A stretch of DNA of 64,000 nt from Fenollaria massiliensis. Lineage in GTDB: Bacteria > Bacillota > Clostridia > Tissierellales > Peptoniphilaceae. Below, piece by piece: positions 23,682 to 31,559 of this stretch. The stretch is taken from contig NZ_HG326225.1 in NCBI RefSeq assembly GCF_000312505.2, forward strand, positions 200,249-264,248. The letters run 5' to 3'. Position 1 is the first letter of the stretch, and every line of letters starts with the position of its first letter. The notes under the pieces are model-generated. The model searched no databases and was not told where the DNA came from. It saw only the letters and a list, made by a program, of their open reading frames with translations. Made by a program: the position numbers and the translations under genes.

Positions 23682-24878
23682 CTATTTATTTTCTAATTTA
23701 TCAGCAACTTCATCTGCTATTTGACGAAGTTTCATGTAATCATCCATTGTAGGCGCACTCTTTGTTTCAACTGTTGTCTCAACTTTATCCATAGCTGATG
23801 CATCTCTGAATTTTTCAAGTGCTTTTAATGCTCCACCTGACCAGCTATATGAGCCGAATACAGCTATGATTCTATTTTGTAATTTGTTCATATCTAAAAC
23901 GTTGACTAAATCACTCATTAGTGGGAACAAATCGTTATTGTATGTGCATGAGCCAAGTATAAGCGCTTTATACTCCCAAATCTCGTTTAGGATGTAGGAC
24001 TTGTGTGTCTTTGATACGTCAAACATCTTTATGTTTTTAACGCCTCTTTCAGCAAGTCTTCTTGCTACAGCCTCAGCCATCATCTCAGTATTGCCATACA
24101 TTGATCCATAAACAATTACTGCGCCGTCTTTTGTTTCTTGCTTAGACCATTTGTCATAGCATGCTATAATCTTATCTGGATTTTCTCTCCAAACCGGTCC
24201 ATGAACAGGGCAAACCATGTTTATCTTAAGATCTGCAAGCTTCTTAAGAGCTGTTTGAACTTGTCTTGAGAACTTTCCTACTATGTTTGAATAGTAACGT
24301 CTTGTCTCAGATCTATATAAATCCCAGTTTATCTCGTCATCGAAAATTGTTCCATCAAGCGCACCAAAACCGCCGAAAGCATCTTGTGAGAATAATATGC
24401 CTGATTTTTCTTCGTAGCTAACCATTGATTCTGGCCAATGCACCATAGGTGTCTTGATAAATTTAAGTGATACTTCGCCCAAGTCAAGAGTATCGAAATC
24501 ATCAACAAGGATTAGATTGTCCTTAACACTATAGAAGTTTTCAAGAAGTTCAAAAGTTTTCTTGTTACCAACTAGTTTAACATTTGGATAAAGATCGATT
24601 ATAGTTTCAATCGCACCAGAGTGGTCTGGTTCCATGTGATGAATAACTAAATAATCAAGGTCTTTTCCCTCAAGCACTTCTTTTAGCTTTGTCACAAAGT
24701 CATCTACCTTTGTTATTTTTACTGTGTCAAGTAAGGCGGTCTTTGTTGACTTAATTACATAAGAGTTATATGAAACGCCTCTTTCAAGTGGCCATTGATT
24801 TTCAAATAATTGAGTTTGTCTGTCATTAACTCCGATGTAATATAAAAAATCATTTATCTTTACTGATAACGTGTTCAT
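23682..24878 (-). CDS. fprA: FprA-family A-type flavoprotein (flavodiiron O2/NO reductase)
   Basis: A 398-aa flavodiiron protein. The N-terminal beta-lactamase-like domain carries the diiron ligands in [11 protein letters not shown], then [20 protein letters not shown] and [11 protein letters not shown], and a later CPVHGPVWR. The C-terminal flavodoxin domain, from about residue 255, has [20 protein letters not shown] for FMN. It reduces O2 to water or NO to N2O in anaerobes, taking electrons from rubredoxin or coenzyme donors. ATG 24878 is used, 7 bases after GGGGTG. It has its own strong promoter, divergent from murE. Confidence 0.95.
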   Translation of the reverse strand: MNTLSVKINDFLYYIGVNDRQTQLFENQWPLERGVSYNSYVIKSTKTALLDTVKITKVDDFVTKLKEVLEGKDLDYLVIHHMEPDHSGAIETIIDLYPNVKLVGNKKTFELLENFYSVKDNLILVDDFDTLDLGEVSLKFIKTPMVHWPESMVSYEEKSGILFSQDAFGGFGALDGTIFDDEINWDLYRSETRRYYSNIVGKFSRQVQTALKKLADLKINMVCPVHGPVWRENPDKIIACYDKWSKQETKDGAVIVYGSMYGNTEMMAEAVARRLAERGVKNIKMFDVSKTHKSYILNEIWEYKALILGSCTYNNDLFPLMSDLVNVLDMNKLQNRIIAVFGSYSWSGGALKALEKFRDASAMDKVETTVETKSAPTMDDYMKLRQIADEVADKLENK

Positions 24879-24895
24879 TAATATCACCCCAATTC

Positions 24896-24924
24896 ATTAT
24901 ATAATAAAGGAAGAATTTTTTCAA
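24896..24924 (-). promoter_or_regulatory. fprA promoter
   Basis: TTGAAA (24924-24919), 17-bp spacer, TATAAT (24901-24896), on the minus strand, about 10 bases upstream of the likely transcription start and 18 before the ATG. A near-consensus vegetative promoter. Confidence 0.85.
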
Positions 24925-24961
24925 GCACTTTATAAGCTTTAAGCTATTATTGTCATAGCTC

Positions 24962-24990
24962 TTGAAAAAAGAAAGCCTTCGTTATATAAT
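24962..24990 (+). promoter_or_regulatory. murE promoter
   Basis: TTGAAA (24962-24967), 17-bp spacer, TATAAT (24985-24990), followed by AGGAG and ATG 25022. Because the promoter lies here, the longer reading frame that begins at 24962 cannot be the real murE start. Confidence 0.88.
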
Positions 24991-25021
24991 AATAGAAAGA
25001 TTATTTGTTAGGAGTAAAATT

Positions 25022-26446
25022 ATGTTACTTAAAGATATATTATTGGGCATTTGTGATTATACTGGCGATGAATTTATAGAAGACATCGTCTACAATAGTA
25101 AATATGCCCAAAAAGGCACTCTCTTCGTTGCGCTTAGAGGCGCTCTTAGTGACGGCCACAAATACATTAAAGATGCTTATGAAAAAGGTGTTCGCGTCTT
25201 TGTCGTCGAGGACGATAGCATGGCTCATGCTTATGCTGATGCCACTTTTATAAAAGTTAATGACACAAGAAAGGCTCTCGCCATCATCTCAAGAAACTTT
25301 TTTAATAAACCAGATGAAGATATCACAATGATTGCAATAACTGGAACTAAAGGCAAAACTACTACAGCTAACATCATATATGAAGCGCTTAAAAAGATGG
25401 GTGCAAAGCCTGGAATCATTGGCACCAACGGTGTTTTTTACGCAGATAAAGATGAAGCTGTTGATAATACTACGCCAGAGAGCTATGAAGTCTATAGAAT
25501 TCTTAATAATATGCGCAAAGAAAAAATCACTCACTGCGTTTTAGAAGCTTCGTCCATTGGCCTTAAGATGAAAAGGCTTTATGGAATTAATTTTGACATC
25601 GGCGTATTTACAAATATTTCGCACGATCATATAGGCGGCATCGAGCACCCAAACTTTGATGATTATTTCCATAGCAAGATGCTTTTGAAAGATATTTCCA
25701 AAAAATTTATTTATAATAAAGACGATGAAAAACTTAGAGAGACTATAAAAAACGGAATTAATTTTTCAATAAATGAAGAAAGTGATTATAAAGCCGAAAA
25801 TATAGTTATTTCTGACGATATATTTAAAATTCAAAGCGATTTTGATATAAAAGGCAAAGTTTTTGAAGTAAAAAGCATATCTAAATATGATATCTATAAT
25901 TATCTCGCAGCCATCAGTGTTTTGAAGGAGATAGGATACGATTGGAGCGAAATTATAGACGCGGTTAAAAATATTTCAATTCGCGGCCGCTTTGAAGAGA
26001 TAAATGTTAATGATAGGCTCTACATCATTGATTACGCTCACAATTATATCTCTTTAAAGTCAATTCTTGAGACTTTGAAACATTTTAAGAAAAATAAAAT
26101 AATTACTGTCTTCGGCTCTGTCGGTGGAAGAAGTGAAAAAAGACGTGAAGAACTTGCTGAAGTAAGCGATGAACTTGCTGATATAAGCATAGTTACATCG
26201 GACAATCCAAATTTTGAAGACCCAGCTAAAATCTGTAATGAAATTGCTTCTTTTATAAAAGGAATTCACTATACTGAGCCAGATAGAGAAAAAGCGATTA
26301 AATTAAGCTATGAACTTTCTCAGATAGGAGACATCATAGTCGTAGCTGGCAAGGGTCACGAAACTTATCAGCTAATTAAGGGCGAAAAGGTCCACTACTC
26401 TGACAAGGAGTGCATTTTGAAATTAAAGGAGGCGCATGATGCATAA
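25022..26446 (+). CDS. murE: MurE, UDP-N-acetylmuramyl tripeptide ligase
   Basis: A 474-aa Mur ligase that adds the third amino acid to the peptidoglycan precursor. ATG 25022 follows AGGAG and the promoter at 24962. Visible are DIVYNSKYAQKGTLFVALRG (substrate domain), ITGTKGKTTTANIIYEAL (ATP P-loop), IIGTNGVFYADKDE, NTTPESYEVYR, DIGVFTNISHDHIGGIEH, RGRFEEINVNDRLYIIDYAH and TVFGSVGGRSEKRREEL. The specificity loop reads DNPNFEDP. DAP-adding enzymes have DNPR, so lysine or ornithine is more likely here; that is inference. Followed, with overlap, by the D,D-carboxypeptidase gene. Confidence 0.93.
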   Translation: MLLKDILLGICDYTGDEFIEDIVYNSKYAQKGTLFVALRGALSDGHKYIKDAYEKGVRVFVVEDDSMAHAYADATFIKVNDTRKALAIISRNFFNKPDEDITMIAITGTKGKTTTANIIYEALKKMGAKPGIIGTNGVFYADKDEAVDNTTPESYEVYRILNNMRKEKITHCVLEASSIGLKMKRLYGINFDIGVFTNISHDHIGGIEHPNFDDYFHSKMLLKDISKKFIYNKDDEKLRETIKNGINFSINEESDYKAENIVISDDIFKIQSDFDIKGKVFEVKSISKYDIYNYLAAISVLKEIGYDWSEIIDAVKNISIRGRFEEINVNDRLYIIDYAHNYISLKSILETLKHFKKNKIITVFGSVGGRSEKRREELAEVSDELADISIVTSDNPNFEDPAKICNEIASFIKGIHYTEPDREKAIKLSYELSQIGDIIVVAGKGHETYQLIKGEKVHYSDKECILKLKEAHDA

Positions 26447-27635
26447 ATTTAAACGAAGCATTATAAGTTTATTGATAGCGCTAATGCTATTTACAAACGC
26501 GAGCTTTGCAAAAGATTTAGACATAAAAAATACAAGAGCATATATACTATACAATGTTGAAACTGACAGCGTCATAGCGAGCACAGCAAATATCAATGAA
26601 GTAGTACCCATAGCCTCCGTATCAAAGCTAATGACATTTTATATAGCACTAAACAAATTAAAGAGCGGCGAAATTCATGAAAGTGACGAGATTGAGATAA
26701 AAAATGAAGACTGCTACCCAACTGGCAACAGACTTGGCGTGAAACCTGGCGAAAAATACACTCTTCATAGAATGCTTGAGATAATGATGACAAACTCGTG
26801 TAATGATGTCACAGCAGCAATTGCAAGGCATATATCCGGAAGCGAAGAAGCTTTCGTGACTATGATGAATAAAAAAGCAAAAGAACTTGGATACAAGGGA
26901 GCAATATTTTATAATGCTCACGGCCTACCTCGCCTACCAGATCTTAAGCAAAATTCAATGTGTGCAAAGGACGTACTGGATTTAACAAAAAAAATAATTA
27001 AAGAACATCCAAATTATATTGACTATACCATGACCGAAGCGATCGATTATCCAGAAAAAGATTATCACGATGACAACACCAATCCGCTTTTTGGTAGAGA
27101 TGGTGTTACTGGGCTTAAGACAGGAACTACGCGTGATGCAGGCTTTTGCTTCGTGGCAACTTTTCATAGCCTTGGCGATGGAGTAAAAACCGAAGACAAC
27201 GAGTTTATCTTTGTTATGCTTGGCGCCAAGACAAAGGCACTAAGAGAAGAAAATTCAGCCACAGCCTATGAATATGCTTTAGAAAATTATTCAAAAAAGA
27301 TACTTCTTTCAAAAAAATCAAGTAAAATTGCAAAATATGGTCTTGATGATTATAAGGAAGAAATGCTTGAGATAGAACCAAAAGAGGACTTCGTTCGTTC
27401 GCTTAACAACGGTATTAATACCGAGACAAAATTTATTATGGACGCAGATCTTGATTATAGCCGCATAAAAAAAGATGATAAAGTTGGCGAATATAAAGTT
27501 TACATCGATGGTGAAGAAGTTTTTAAGACAGATGCCATCGCTATGAATAGCCTAACAAAGAAGACCATCTTCGATAGGATATATGAGTTTTTTATGAACG
27601 TGTGGAGCTTTGATAAAGTAAGTACAGCTGAATAA
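26439..27635 (+). CDS. D-alanyl-D-alanine carboxypeptidase (DacF/PBP5 type)
   Basis: A 398-aa low-molecular-weight penicillin-binding protein that trims D-Ala from peptidoglycan. A Sec signal peptide (FKRSIISLLIALMLFTNASF, cut before AKD) is followed by ASVSKLMTFYIAL with the Ser-x-x-Lys nucleophile, SCNDV (the SxN motif), and GLKTGTTRDAGF (the KTG motif), then a C-terminal PBP5-type beta domain and an amphipathic tail, FDRIYEFFMNVWSFDK, for membrane attachment. Of two tandem ATGs the second (26439) has better spacing from AGGAGG. Its 3' end is copied as a relic at 28877-28960. Confidence 0.93.
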   Translation: MHKFKRSIISLLIALMLFTNASFAKDLDIKNTRAYILYNVETDSVIASTANINEVVPIASVSKLMTFYIALNKLKSGEIHESDEIEIKNEDCYPTGNRLGVKPGEKYTLHRMLEIMMTNSCNDVTAAIARHISGSEEAFVTMMNKKAKELGYKGAIFYNAHGLPRLPDLKQNSMCAKDVLDLTKKIIKEHPNYIDYTMTEAIDYPEKDYHDDNTNPLFGRDGVTGLKTGTTRDAGFCFVATFHSLGDGVKTEDNEFIFVMLGAKTKALREENSATAYEYALENYSKKILLSKKSSKIAKYGLDDYKEEMLEIEPKEDFVRSLNNGINTETKFIMDADLDYSRIKKDDKVGEYKVYIDGEEVFKTDAIAMNSLTKKTIFDRIYEFFMNVWSFDKVSTAE

Positions 27636-27815
27636 ATTTAATAAAAAATAAAATTAAGATGAAATATATTTGTAATAAAAAATAAAATTATAGTCAAAAA
27701 TATATATGCAATGAAAAATAAATAGATGTAGAAAAAAGTATTTATGATGAAAAATATATTTATTTAAAAAAAGATAATTATATAGAAAAATATTTATACC
27801 GATAAATAAAATTAA
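27636..27815. repeat. AT-rich repetitive spacer after dacF
   Basis: About 180 bases, nearly 90 percent A+T, with diverged repeats of TAATAAAAAATAAAATTA and ATGAAAAATAAAT type. No reading frame or RNA-like structure is seen. It separates the dacF stop from its terminator, so the dacF transcript carries a long unstructured 3' tail. The relic copy at 28.9 kb lacks this spacer. Confidence 0.7.
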
Positions 27816-27845
27816 GGTAGCTAGCAAATTGCTAGCTACCTTTTT
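27816..27845 (+). terminator. dacF terminator (perfect 12-bp stem)
   Basis: GGTAGCTAGCAA, A, TTGCTAGCTACC, then TTTTTC. The stem is perfect. It could also serve the minus-strand DUF3021 gene that ends at 27856, whose transcript meets it from the other side. A nearly identical hairpin occurs at 28970-28999. Confidence 0.92.
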
Positions 27846-27855
27846 CGTGTCAAAA

Positions 27856-28284
27856 CTATTTGTTATCTTTTAATTTTTCATTCATTAACTTTGCCACCTT
27901 TTTATATTTCATGTATTGCGCATACCATAATAAAAAAGCAATTCCAACAGGTACTATAAGCATCTTAAGTATGTCACCTAGTCCGTAGCCTTCTTGTATA
28001 AAGCCGAACTTAAGAAAAACTAGTATCATTATCCCTACCCCTGTGCACATATATATGACTGACTTAAGCGCTATGCTCATAGATTTAAGATCATATATAA
28101 GCGAAGGTATGCCGTATCCAAGACCTATTAATAATGTTGCAATCATCGCCTTAGTAAAGCCATATGATCCAAGCTCAAGCACTCCACCTGAAACTTGCTC
28201 TTTGCCTATAAGACCAAAGACTGTAAAAAATAAAGATACTGATATAGCATATAACGTAGACTTAATTAATTTTTTAAATTTCAT
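27856..28284 (-). CDS. DUF3021 family membrane protein
   Basis: A 142-aa protein with four hydrophobic segments (LIKSTLYAISVSLFFTVFGL, AMIATLLIGLGYGIPSLIY, LKSVIYMCTGVGIMILVFLK, LKMLIVPVGIAFLLWYAQYM) and a short charged tail. This is the size and layout of DUF3021, a membrane protein that almost always follows a LytTR-domain regulator. It is thought to modulate that regulator's activity from the membrane. It starts 9 bases after the LytTR gene, so both are one transcript. Confidence 0.87.
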   Translation of the reverse strand: MKFKKLIKSTLYAISVSLFFTVFGLIGKEQVSGGVLELGSYGFTKAMIATLLIGLGYGIPSLIYDLKSMSIALKSVIYMCTGVGIMILVFLKFGFIQEGYGLGDILKMLIVPVGIAFLLWYAQYMKYKKVAKLMNEKLKDNK

Positions 28285-28293
28285 AATAACACC

Positions 28294-28728
28294 TCATATT
28301 CCTAAATAATTTTTCAAATCGGTTATATAGTTTCTTGTTACATAATCTTTCAATGAGTTTCCAAGAAAGACTGTAAAGTTTCCACTAAAACCAGCCTCAA
28401 CACGCTTTAATTTTTCTGCATTGATTATAACCTGCTTTGAAATGCGTATAAAATTCTTGGGAAGCCTCTCTTCAAAGCTTTTTAAACTGTCCTTAGATAG
28501 GTATCTATCACTTTCAAGATATATCGCTAGCCCCTCAGCCTCCACTCTTAAGAGATAAATCTCCTCTGCCTTTATTATGATTTTTACATCATCCTTTTTC
28601 ACGATGATTGGTTTACTGGCACTATCTAATAATGCTACTAGTCTCTTGACTTCGTCAGTGACTTTATCAGTTCGAATAAGTATCTCTGGCTCTTTGTATT
28701 CGTTTGAGAGCTCTATATTAACTTTCAC
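28294..28728 (-). CDS. LytTR-domain transcriptional regulator
   Basis: A 144-aa regulator without a receiver domain. The C-terminal 95 residues are a LytTR DNA-binding domain: EEIYLLRVEAEGLAIYLESD, SLKSFEERLPKNFIRISKQV and IINAEKLKRVEAGFSGNFTV. The N-terminal 50 residues (KVNIELSNEYKEPEILIRTD) match the stand-alone LytTR proteins partnered with DUF3021. A pair of 12-bp direct repeats with 21-bp spacing lies upstream of its promoter, fitting autoregulation. Target genes other than its own operon are unknown; VanZ upstream is a candidate. Confidence 0.9.
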   Translation of the reverse strand: MKVNIELSNEYKEPEILIRTDKVTDEVKRLVALLDSASKPIIVKKDDVKIIIKAEEIYLLRVEAEGLAIYLESDRYLSKDSLKSFEERLPKNFIRISKQVIINAEKLKRVEAGFSGNFTVFLGNSLKDYVTRNYITDLKNYLGI

Positions 28729-28752
28729 ACTATATCCCCCTTTCTTGTCTTA

Positions 28753-28823
28753 ATTATACTATAGGTTTACTAATATAAATTTGTTTTTAACTTAAGATGC
28801 ATTTATCAGTGCTTAAGATGCAT
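28753..28823 (-). promoter_or_regulatory. LytTR operon promoter with 21-bp-spaced direct repeats
   Basis: TATAAT at 28758-28753 (minus strand) lacks a good -35. Upstream, CTTAAGATGCAT occurs at 28791-28802 and again at 28812-28823, exactly 21 bases apart, in the position of an activator site. LytTR regulators bind direct repeats about two helical turns apart, so this is a strong operator candidate. Confidence 0.72.
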
Positions 28824-28876
28824 AAGAAAAGCCCTGAATTACTTCATGGCTAAATCTATATACTTGTTTATTTTTT

Positions 28877-28960
28877 AATCTTTTGTCACCAAAGACCATT
28901 TTTTACAGGATATATGAGTTCTTTATGAATGTTTGGAGCTTTGATAAAGTAAGTATCTAG
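28877..28960 (+). pseudogene. Relic of the 3' end of a second dacF-like gene
   Basis: Read in frame this gives NLLSPKTIFYRIYEFFMNVW then SFDKVSI and a stop, against NSLTKKTIFDRIYEFFMNVW then SFDKVSTAE for dacF. Most base changes in the shared codons are silent (ATT/ATC, TTT/TTC, TTC/TTT, AAT/AAC, GTT/GTG), so the copy diverged while still coding. Nothing of the rest of the gene remains upstream. Confidence 0.82.
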
Positions 28961-28969
28961 ATAAATTAA

Positions 28970-28999
28970 GGTAGCTAGCAAATTGCTAGCTACATTTTT
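28970..28999 (+). terminator. Second copy of the dacF terminator
   Basis: The same 25-base hairpin as at 27816, with one change (last C to A), followed by TTTTTC. It follows the dacF relic at 10 bases. It overlaps the last codons and TAG stop of the VanZ gene on the other strand. Confidence 0.85.
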
Positions 29000-29436
29000 C
29001 GTACAAATAAACTCATAAATACTCCAAGTAATGATCCTATAAAATTCAAAATTATATCGTCTACATCAAAAAATCCTATTTTAAAAAATAATTGTATAAG
29101 CTCAATTGAAAGTATTACTCCTAGGCAAATTATAAGTGCTTTAAATACATTTTTGGGGTTCTTATTCGAAATAAAAAATCCCAAAGGAATAAAGGCTACA
29201 ATGTTAGCCGCAATATTTTTAAAAGCAAAGGTTTCTGTAATATTTTTTAGGTATGGAGACATGCTTCTAAATGGAATTAAATTTATATTTCTTATCCCAT
29301 CTTTTTCATTTTCAATTATACTATTATGCAATGAAATTATCCTTTCAAAATTTCCGTTAAATTTAAGAACTACAAATAAAATCAAAAAAGCAATATAGAT
29401 ATAAAATAATATTTTTATTAATTTTTTATTTTTCAT
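28990..29436 (-). CDS. VanZ family membrane protein
   Basis: A 148-aa VanZ-like protein with four membrane segments. Typical features are NLIPFRSMSPYLKN, NIAANIVAFIPLGFFISN, ALIICLGVILSIELIQLFFK and FFDVDDIILNFIGSLLGVFM, matching the family motifs NLxPF, NxxxFxPxG and DxDDxxxNxxG. VanZ proteins are linked with low-level teicoplanin resistance and cell-envelope changes, but the molecular role is unclear. The stop codon lies within the relic terminator copy, so the very end of the protein may have been altered by that rearrangement. Confidence 0.88.
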   Translation of the reverse strand: MKNKKLIKILFYIYIAFLILFVVLKFNGNFERIISLHNSIIENEKDGIRNINLIPFRSMSPYLKNITETFAFKNIAANIVAFIPLGFFISNKNPKNVFKALIICLGVILSIELIQLFFKIGFFDVDDIILNFIGSLLGVFMSLFVRKM

Positions 29437-29456
29437 TTTTATGCTCCTAATATTTT

Positions 29457-29485
29457 AAAGGGGAAAGAAAATCTCTTCCCCCTTT
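29457..29485 (-). terminator. oppF terminator
   Basis: AAAGGGG and CCCCTTT arms around a short A/T-rich loop, with T-rich sequence on the minus-strand side. It lies 20 bases after the oppF stop and ends the opp operon. Confidence 0.82.
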
Positions 29486-29504
29486 AATCATATTCTTTAT
29501 TGAA

Positions 29505-30524
29505 TTATTTATTTCCTAAATCTTGTGTTACCTTTGCATCTTTTAAGTCTATCAAACCGTTGTCATACAAGTGGCATGCGCAGAAGTGTTCAGGCTTTAA
29601 CTCCTTAAGTTCAGGTTCAATTTTGTGGCAGATGTCCATAGCATATCTACATCTGTTAACAAATTTACATCCTGGTGGAGTATTAATTGGTGAAGGCACT
29701 TCTCCTTCAAGCTTGATTCTATTCTTTGCTGATCCTGCATGTGGGTCTGGAACTGGTATAGCACTCATTAAAGCTTGTGTATATGGATGAAGTGAAGCTT
29801 CATAAATTTGTGAGCTTTCTGCAAGTTCAACGATTGAGCCAAGATACATTACTGCGATTCTGTCAGAAATGTGCTTAACCATGGACAAGTCGTGTGAAAT
29901 GAACATGTATGTTAAACCAAGTTCGTCTTGAAGCTTGTTTAGTAGGTTAACGATTTGCGCTTGAATAGATACGTCTAGAGCTGAGATAGGTTCGTCGCAG
30001 ACAATGAATGATGGTTCTACAGCAAGTGATCTTGCTATACCAACTCTTTGTCTTTGTCCGCCTGATAGCTCATGTGGGTATCTAAGAGCGTGTTCCTTGT
30101 TTAGACCTACTTTGTCAAGTAATTCATTTATCTTAGCTTGTCTTTCTTCATGACTATAGTTGAAGTGAACATCCATACCTTCAGCAATGATATCGCCAAC
30201 TGTGATTCTTGGGTCAAGTGATGCATATGGGTCTTGGAAGATATATTGAGCATTCTTCTTAAAATCAATAGCTTCCTTACCTCTAAGTGAGTGAATGTCT
30301 TTACCGTTAAATAAAGCTTGTCCCTTAGTTGCTCTATACATACCAAGAACTGTTCTACCGCAAGTTGTCTTACCGCAACCAGATTCACCTACAACACCGA
30401 ATGTTTCGCCCTTGTAGATATCAAAGTTAACATTATCAACAGCTTTAAGAACTTTACCCTTACCAACGTTGAAGTGTTTACTTAAATTTTTAACTTCTAT
30501 AAGTTTTTCAGTAAATTTAGCCAT
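29505..30524 (-). CDS. oppF: Oligopeptide ABC transporter ATPase OppF
   Basis: A 339-aa ATPase of the peptide importer. VVGESGCGKTTCGRTVLGMY (Walker A), YPHELSGGQRQRVGIARSLA (signature) and FIVCDEPISALDVSIQAQIV (Walker B, D-loop) are intact. The C-terminal oligopeptide/dipeptide extension has GEVPSPINTPPGCKFVNRCR then YAMDICHKIEPELKEL, with the four Cys that bind an iron-sulfur cluster in OppF/DppF. It pairs with OppD to energise peptide uptake at the inner face of the membrane. The ATG overlaps the oppD stop. Confidence 0.96.
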   Translation of the reverse strand: MAKFTEKLIEVKNLSKHFNVGKGKVLKAVDNVNFDIYKGETFGVVGESGCGKTTCGRTVLGMYRATKGQALFNGKDIHSLRGKEAIDFKKNAQYIFQDPYASLDPRITVGDIIAEGMDVHFNYSHEERQAKINELLDKVGLNKEHALRYPHELSGGQRQRVGIARSLAVEPSFIVCDEPISALDVSIQAQIVNLLNKLQDELGLTYMFISHDLSMVKHISDRIAVMYLGSIVELAESSQIYEASLHPYTQALMSAIPVPDPHAGSAKNRIKLEGEVPSPINTPPGCKFVNRCRYAMDICHKIEPELKELKPEHFCACHLYDNGLIDLKDAKVTQDLGNK

Positions 30525-31549
30525 TAATATGCCCCTCCTCTCATTGCATCCCAGTCAATATCTCCAGCTAATTCATGTTCTAGCCAGCACCAGTTGTGAT
30601 GTGTTGGAGAAAGTTCAGTCTTTGGAGGATGTACCTTTTTACAGATTTCCATAGCTCTAGAGCATCTAGCTGCAAATGGGCATCCTGGTAATGGTAATAA
30701 TAAATCTGGTGGTGTACCACCTAATGCTCTTAATTCAACGTCTTTTGCGTGAACCTTTGGAATTGAGTTAAGTAGAGCCCATGTGTATGGGTGTCTAGCA
30801 TTGTAGAAGATCTCATCTGTAGTTCCTTCTTCAATGATATCACCAGCATACATAACTTGAATTCTCTCAGCAAAGTTAGCAACAACGCCAAGGTCATGTG
30901 TTACAAGTATGATGGCTGTATTTAATCTCTTCTTAAGATCTTGAAGTAAATCAAGGATTTGCGCTTGAATTGTTACGTCAAGAGCTGTTGTTGGCTCATC
31001 TGCAAGAAGAAGCTTTGGATTACATGAAAGTGCAATCGCAATCATAACTCTTTGTCTCATACCACCTGATAATTCGTGTGGATAAGCTTTAAGTCTATTC
31101 TTTGCTTCTGGTATTTGAACTAGCTCAAGCAAATCAGTAGCAACCTTGTCAGCTTCAGATCCGCTTAAGTGTCTGTGTATCTTTAATGCTTCTTTAATTT
31201 GGTCACCAATTCTCATTGTTGGGTTTAAAGAAGTCATTGGGTCTTGGAATATCATAGATATATCGTTACCTCTAAGGTCTGTTAACTCTTTTGAGTTCAT
31301 AGCTAAGACATTCTTACCGTTAAATATAATTTGTGATTCTTTTTTTATTTCACTACTATCCTTTGGAAGTAGTCTCATTAGTGATTTTGCTGTAACGCTC
31401 TTTCCGCATCCACTTTCACCTACGAAAGCCAATGTTTCACCTGGATAAAGGTGGAAGTCTAAACCTCTAACAGCCTTTACTTCTCCAGCGTAAGTATGGA
31501 AAGAAACGTTAAGATTTTTAACATCTAATAGTTTTTCTCTGTTTTCCAT
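30524..31549 (-). CDS. oppD: Oligopeptide ABC transporter ATPase OppD
   Basis: A 341-aa partner ATPase. FVGESGCGKSVTAKSLMRLL (Walker A), YPHELSGGMRQRVMIAIALS (signature), LLLADEPTTALDVTIQAQIL (Walker B) and the C-terminal extension LGGTPPDLLLPLPGCPFAAR then CSRAMEICKKVHP, with cluster cysteines. Two tandem ATGs start the gene (31552, 31549); the second has better spacing from AGGAGG. Order oppA-B-C-D-F on one strand with tiny gaps shows a complete importer. Confidence 0.96.
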   Translation of the reverse strand: MENREKLLDVKNLNVSFHTYAGEVKAVRGLDFHLYPGETLAFVGESGCGKSVTAKSLMRLLPKDSSEIKKESQIIFNGKNVLAMNSKELTDLRGNDISMIFQDPMTSLNPTMRIGDQIKEALKIHRHLSGSEADKVATDLLELVQIPEAKNRLKAYPHELSGGMRQRVMIAIALSCNPKLLLADEPTTALDVTIQAQILDLLQDLKKRLNTAIILVTHDLGVVANFAERIQVMYAGDIIEEGTTDEIFYNARHPYTWALLNSIPKVHAKDVELRALGGTPPDLLLPLPGCPFAARCSRAMEICKKVHPPKTELSPTHHNWCWLEHELAGDIDWDAMRGGAY

Positions 31550-31559
31550 CATTAGCCTC

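Noticed and set aside
24962-25021. Longer N-terminus for murE
   Set aside because: This stretch contains the murE promoter; the ATG at 25022 has AGGAG and starts the family domain.
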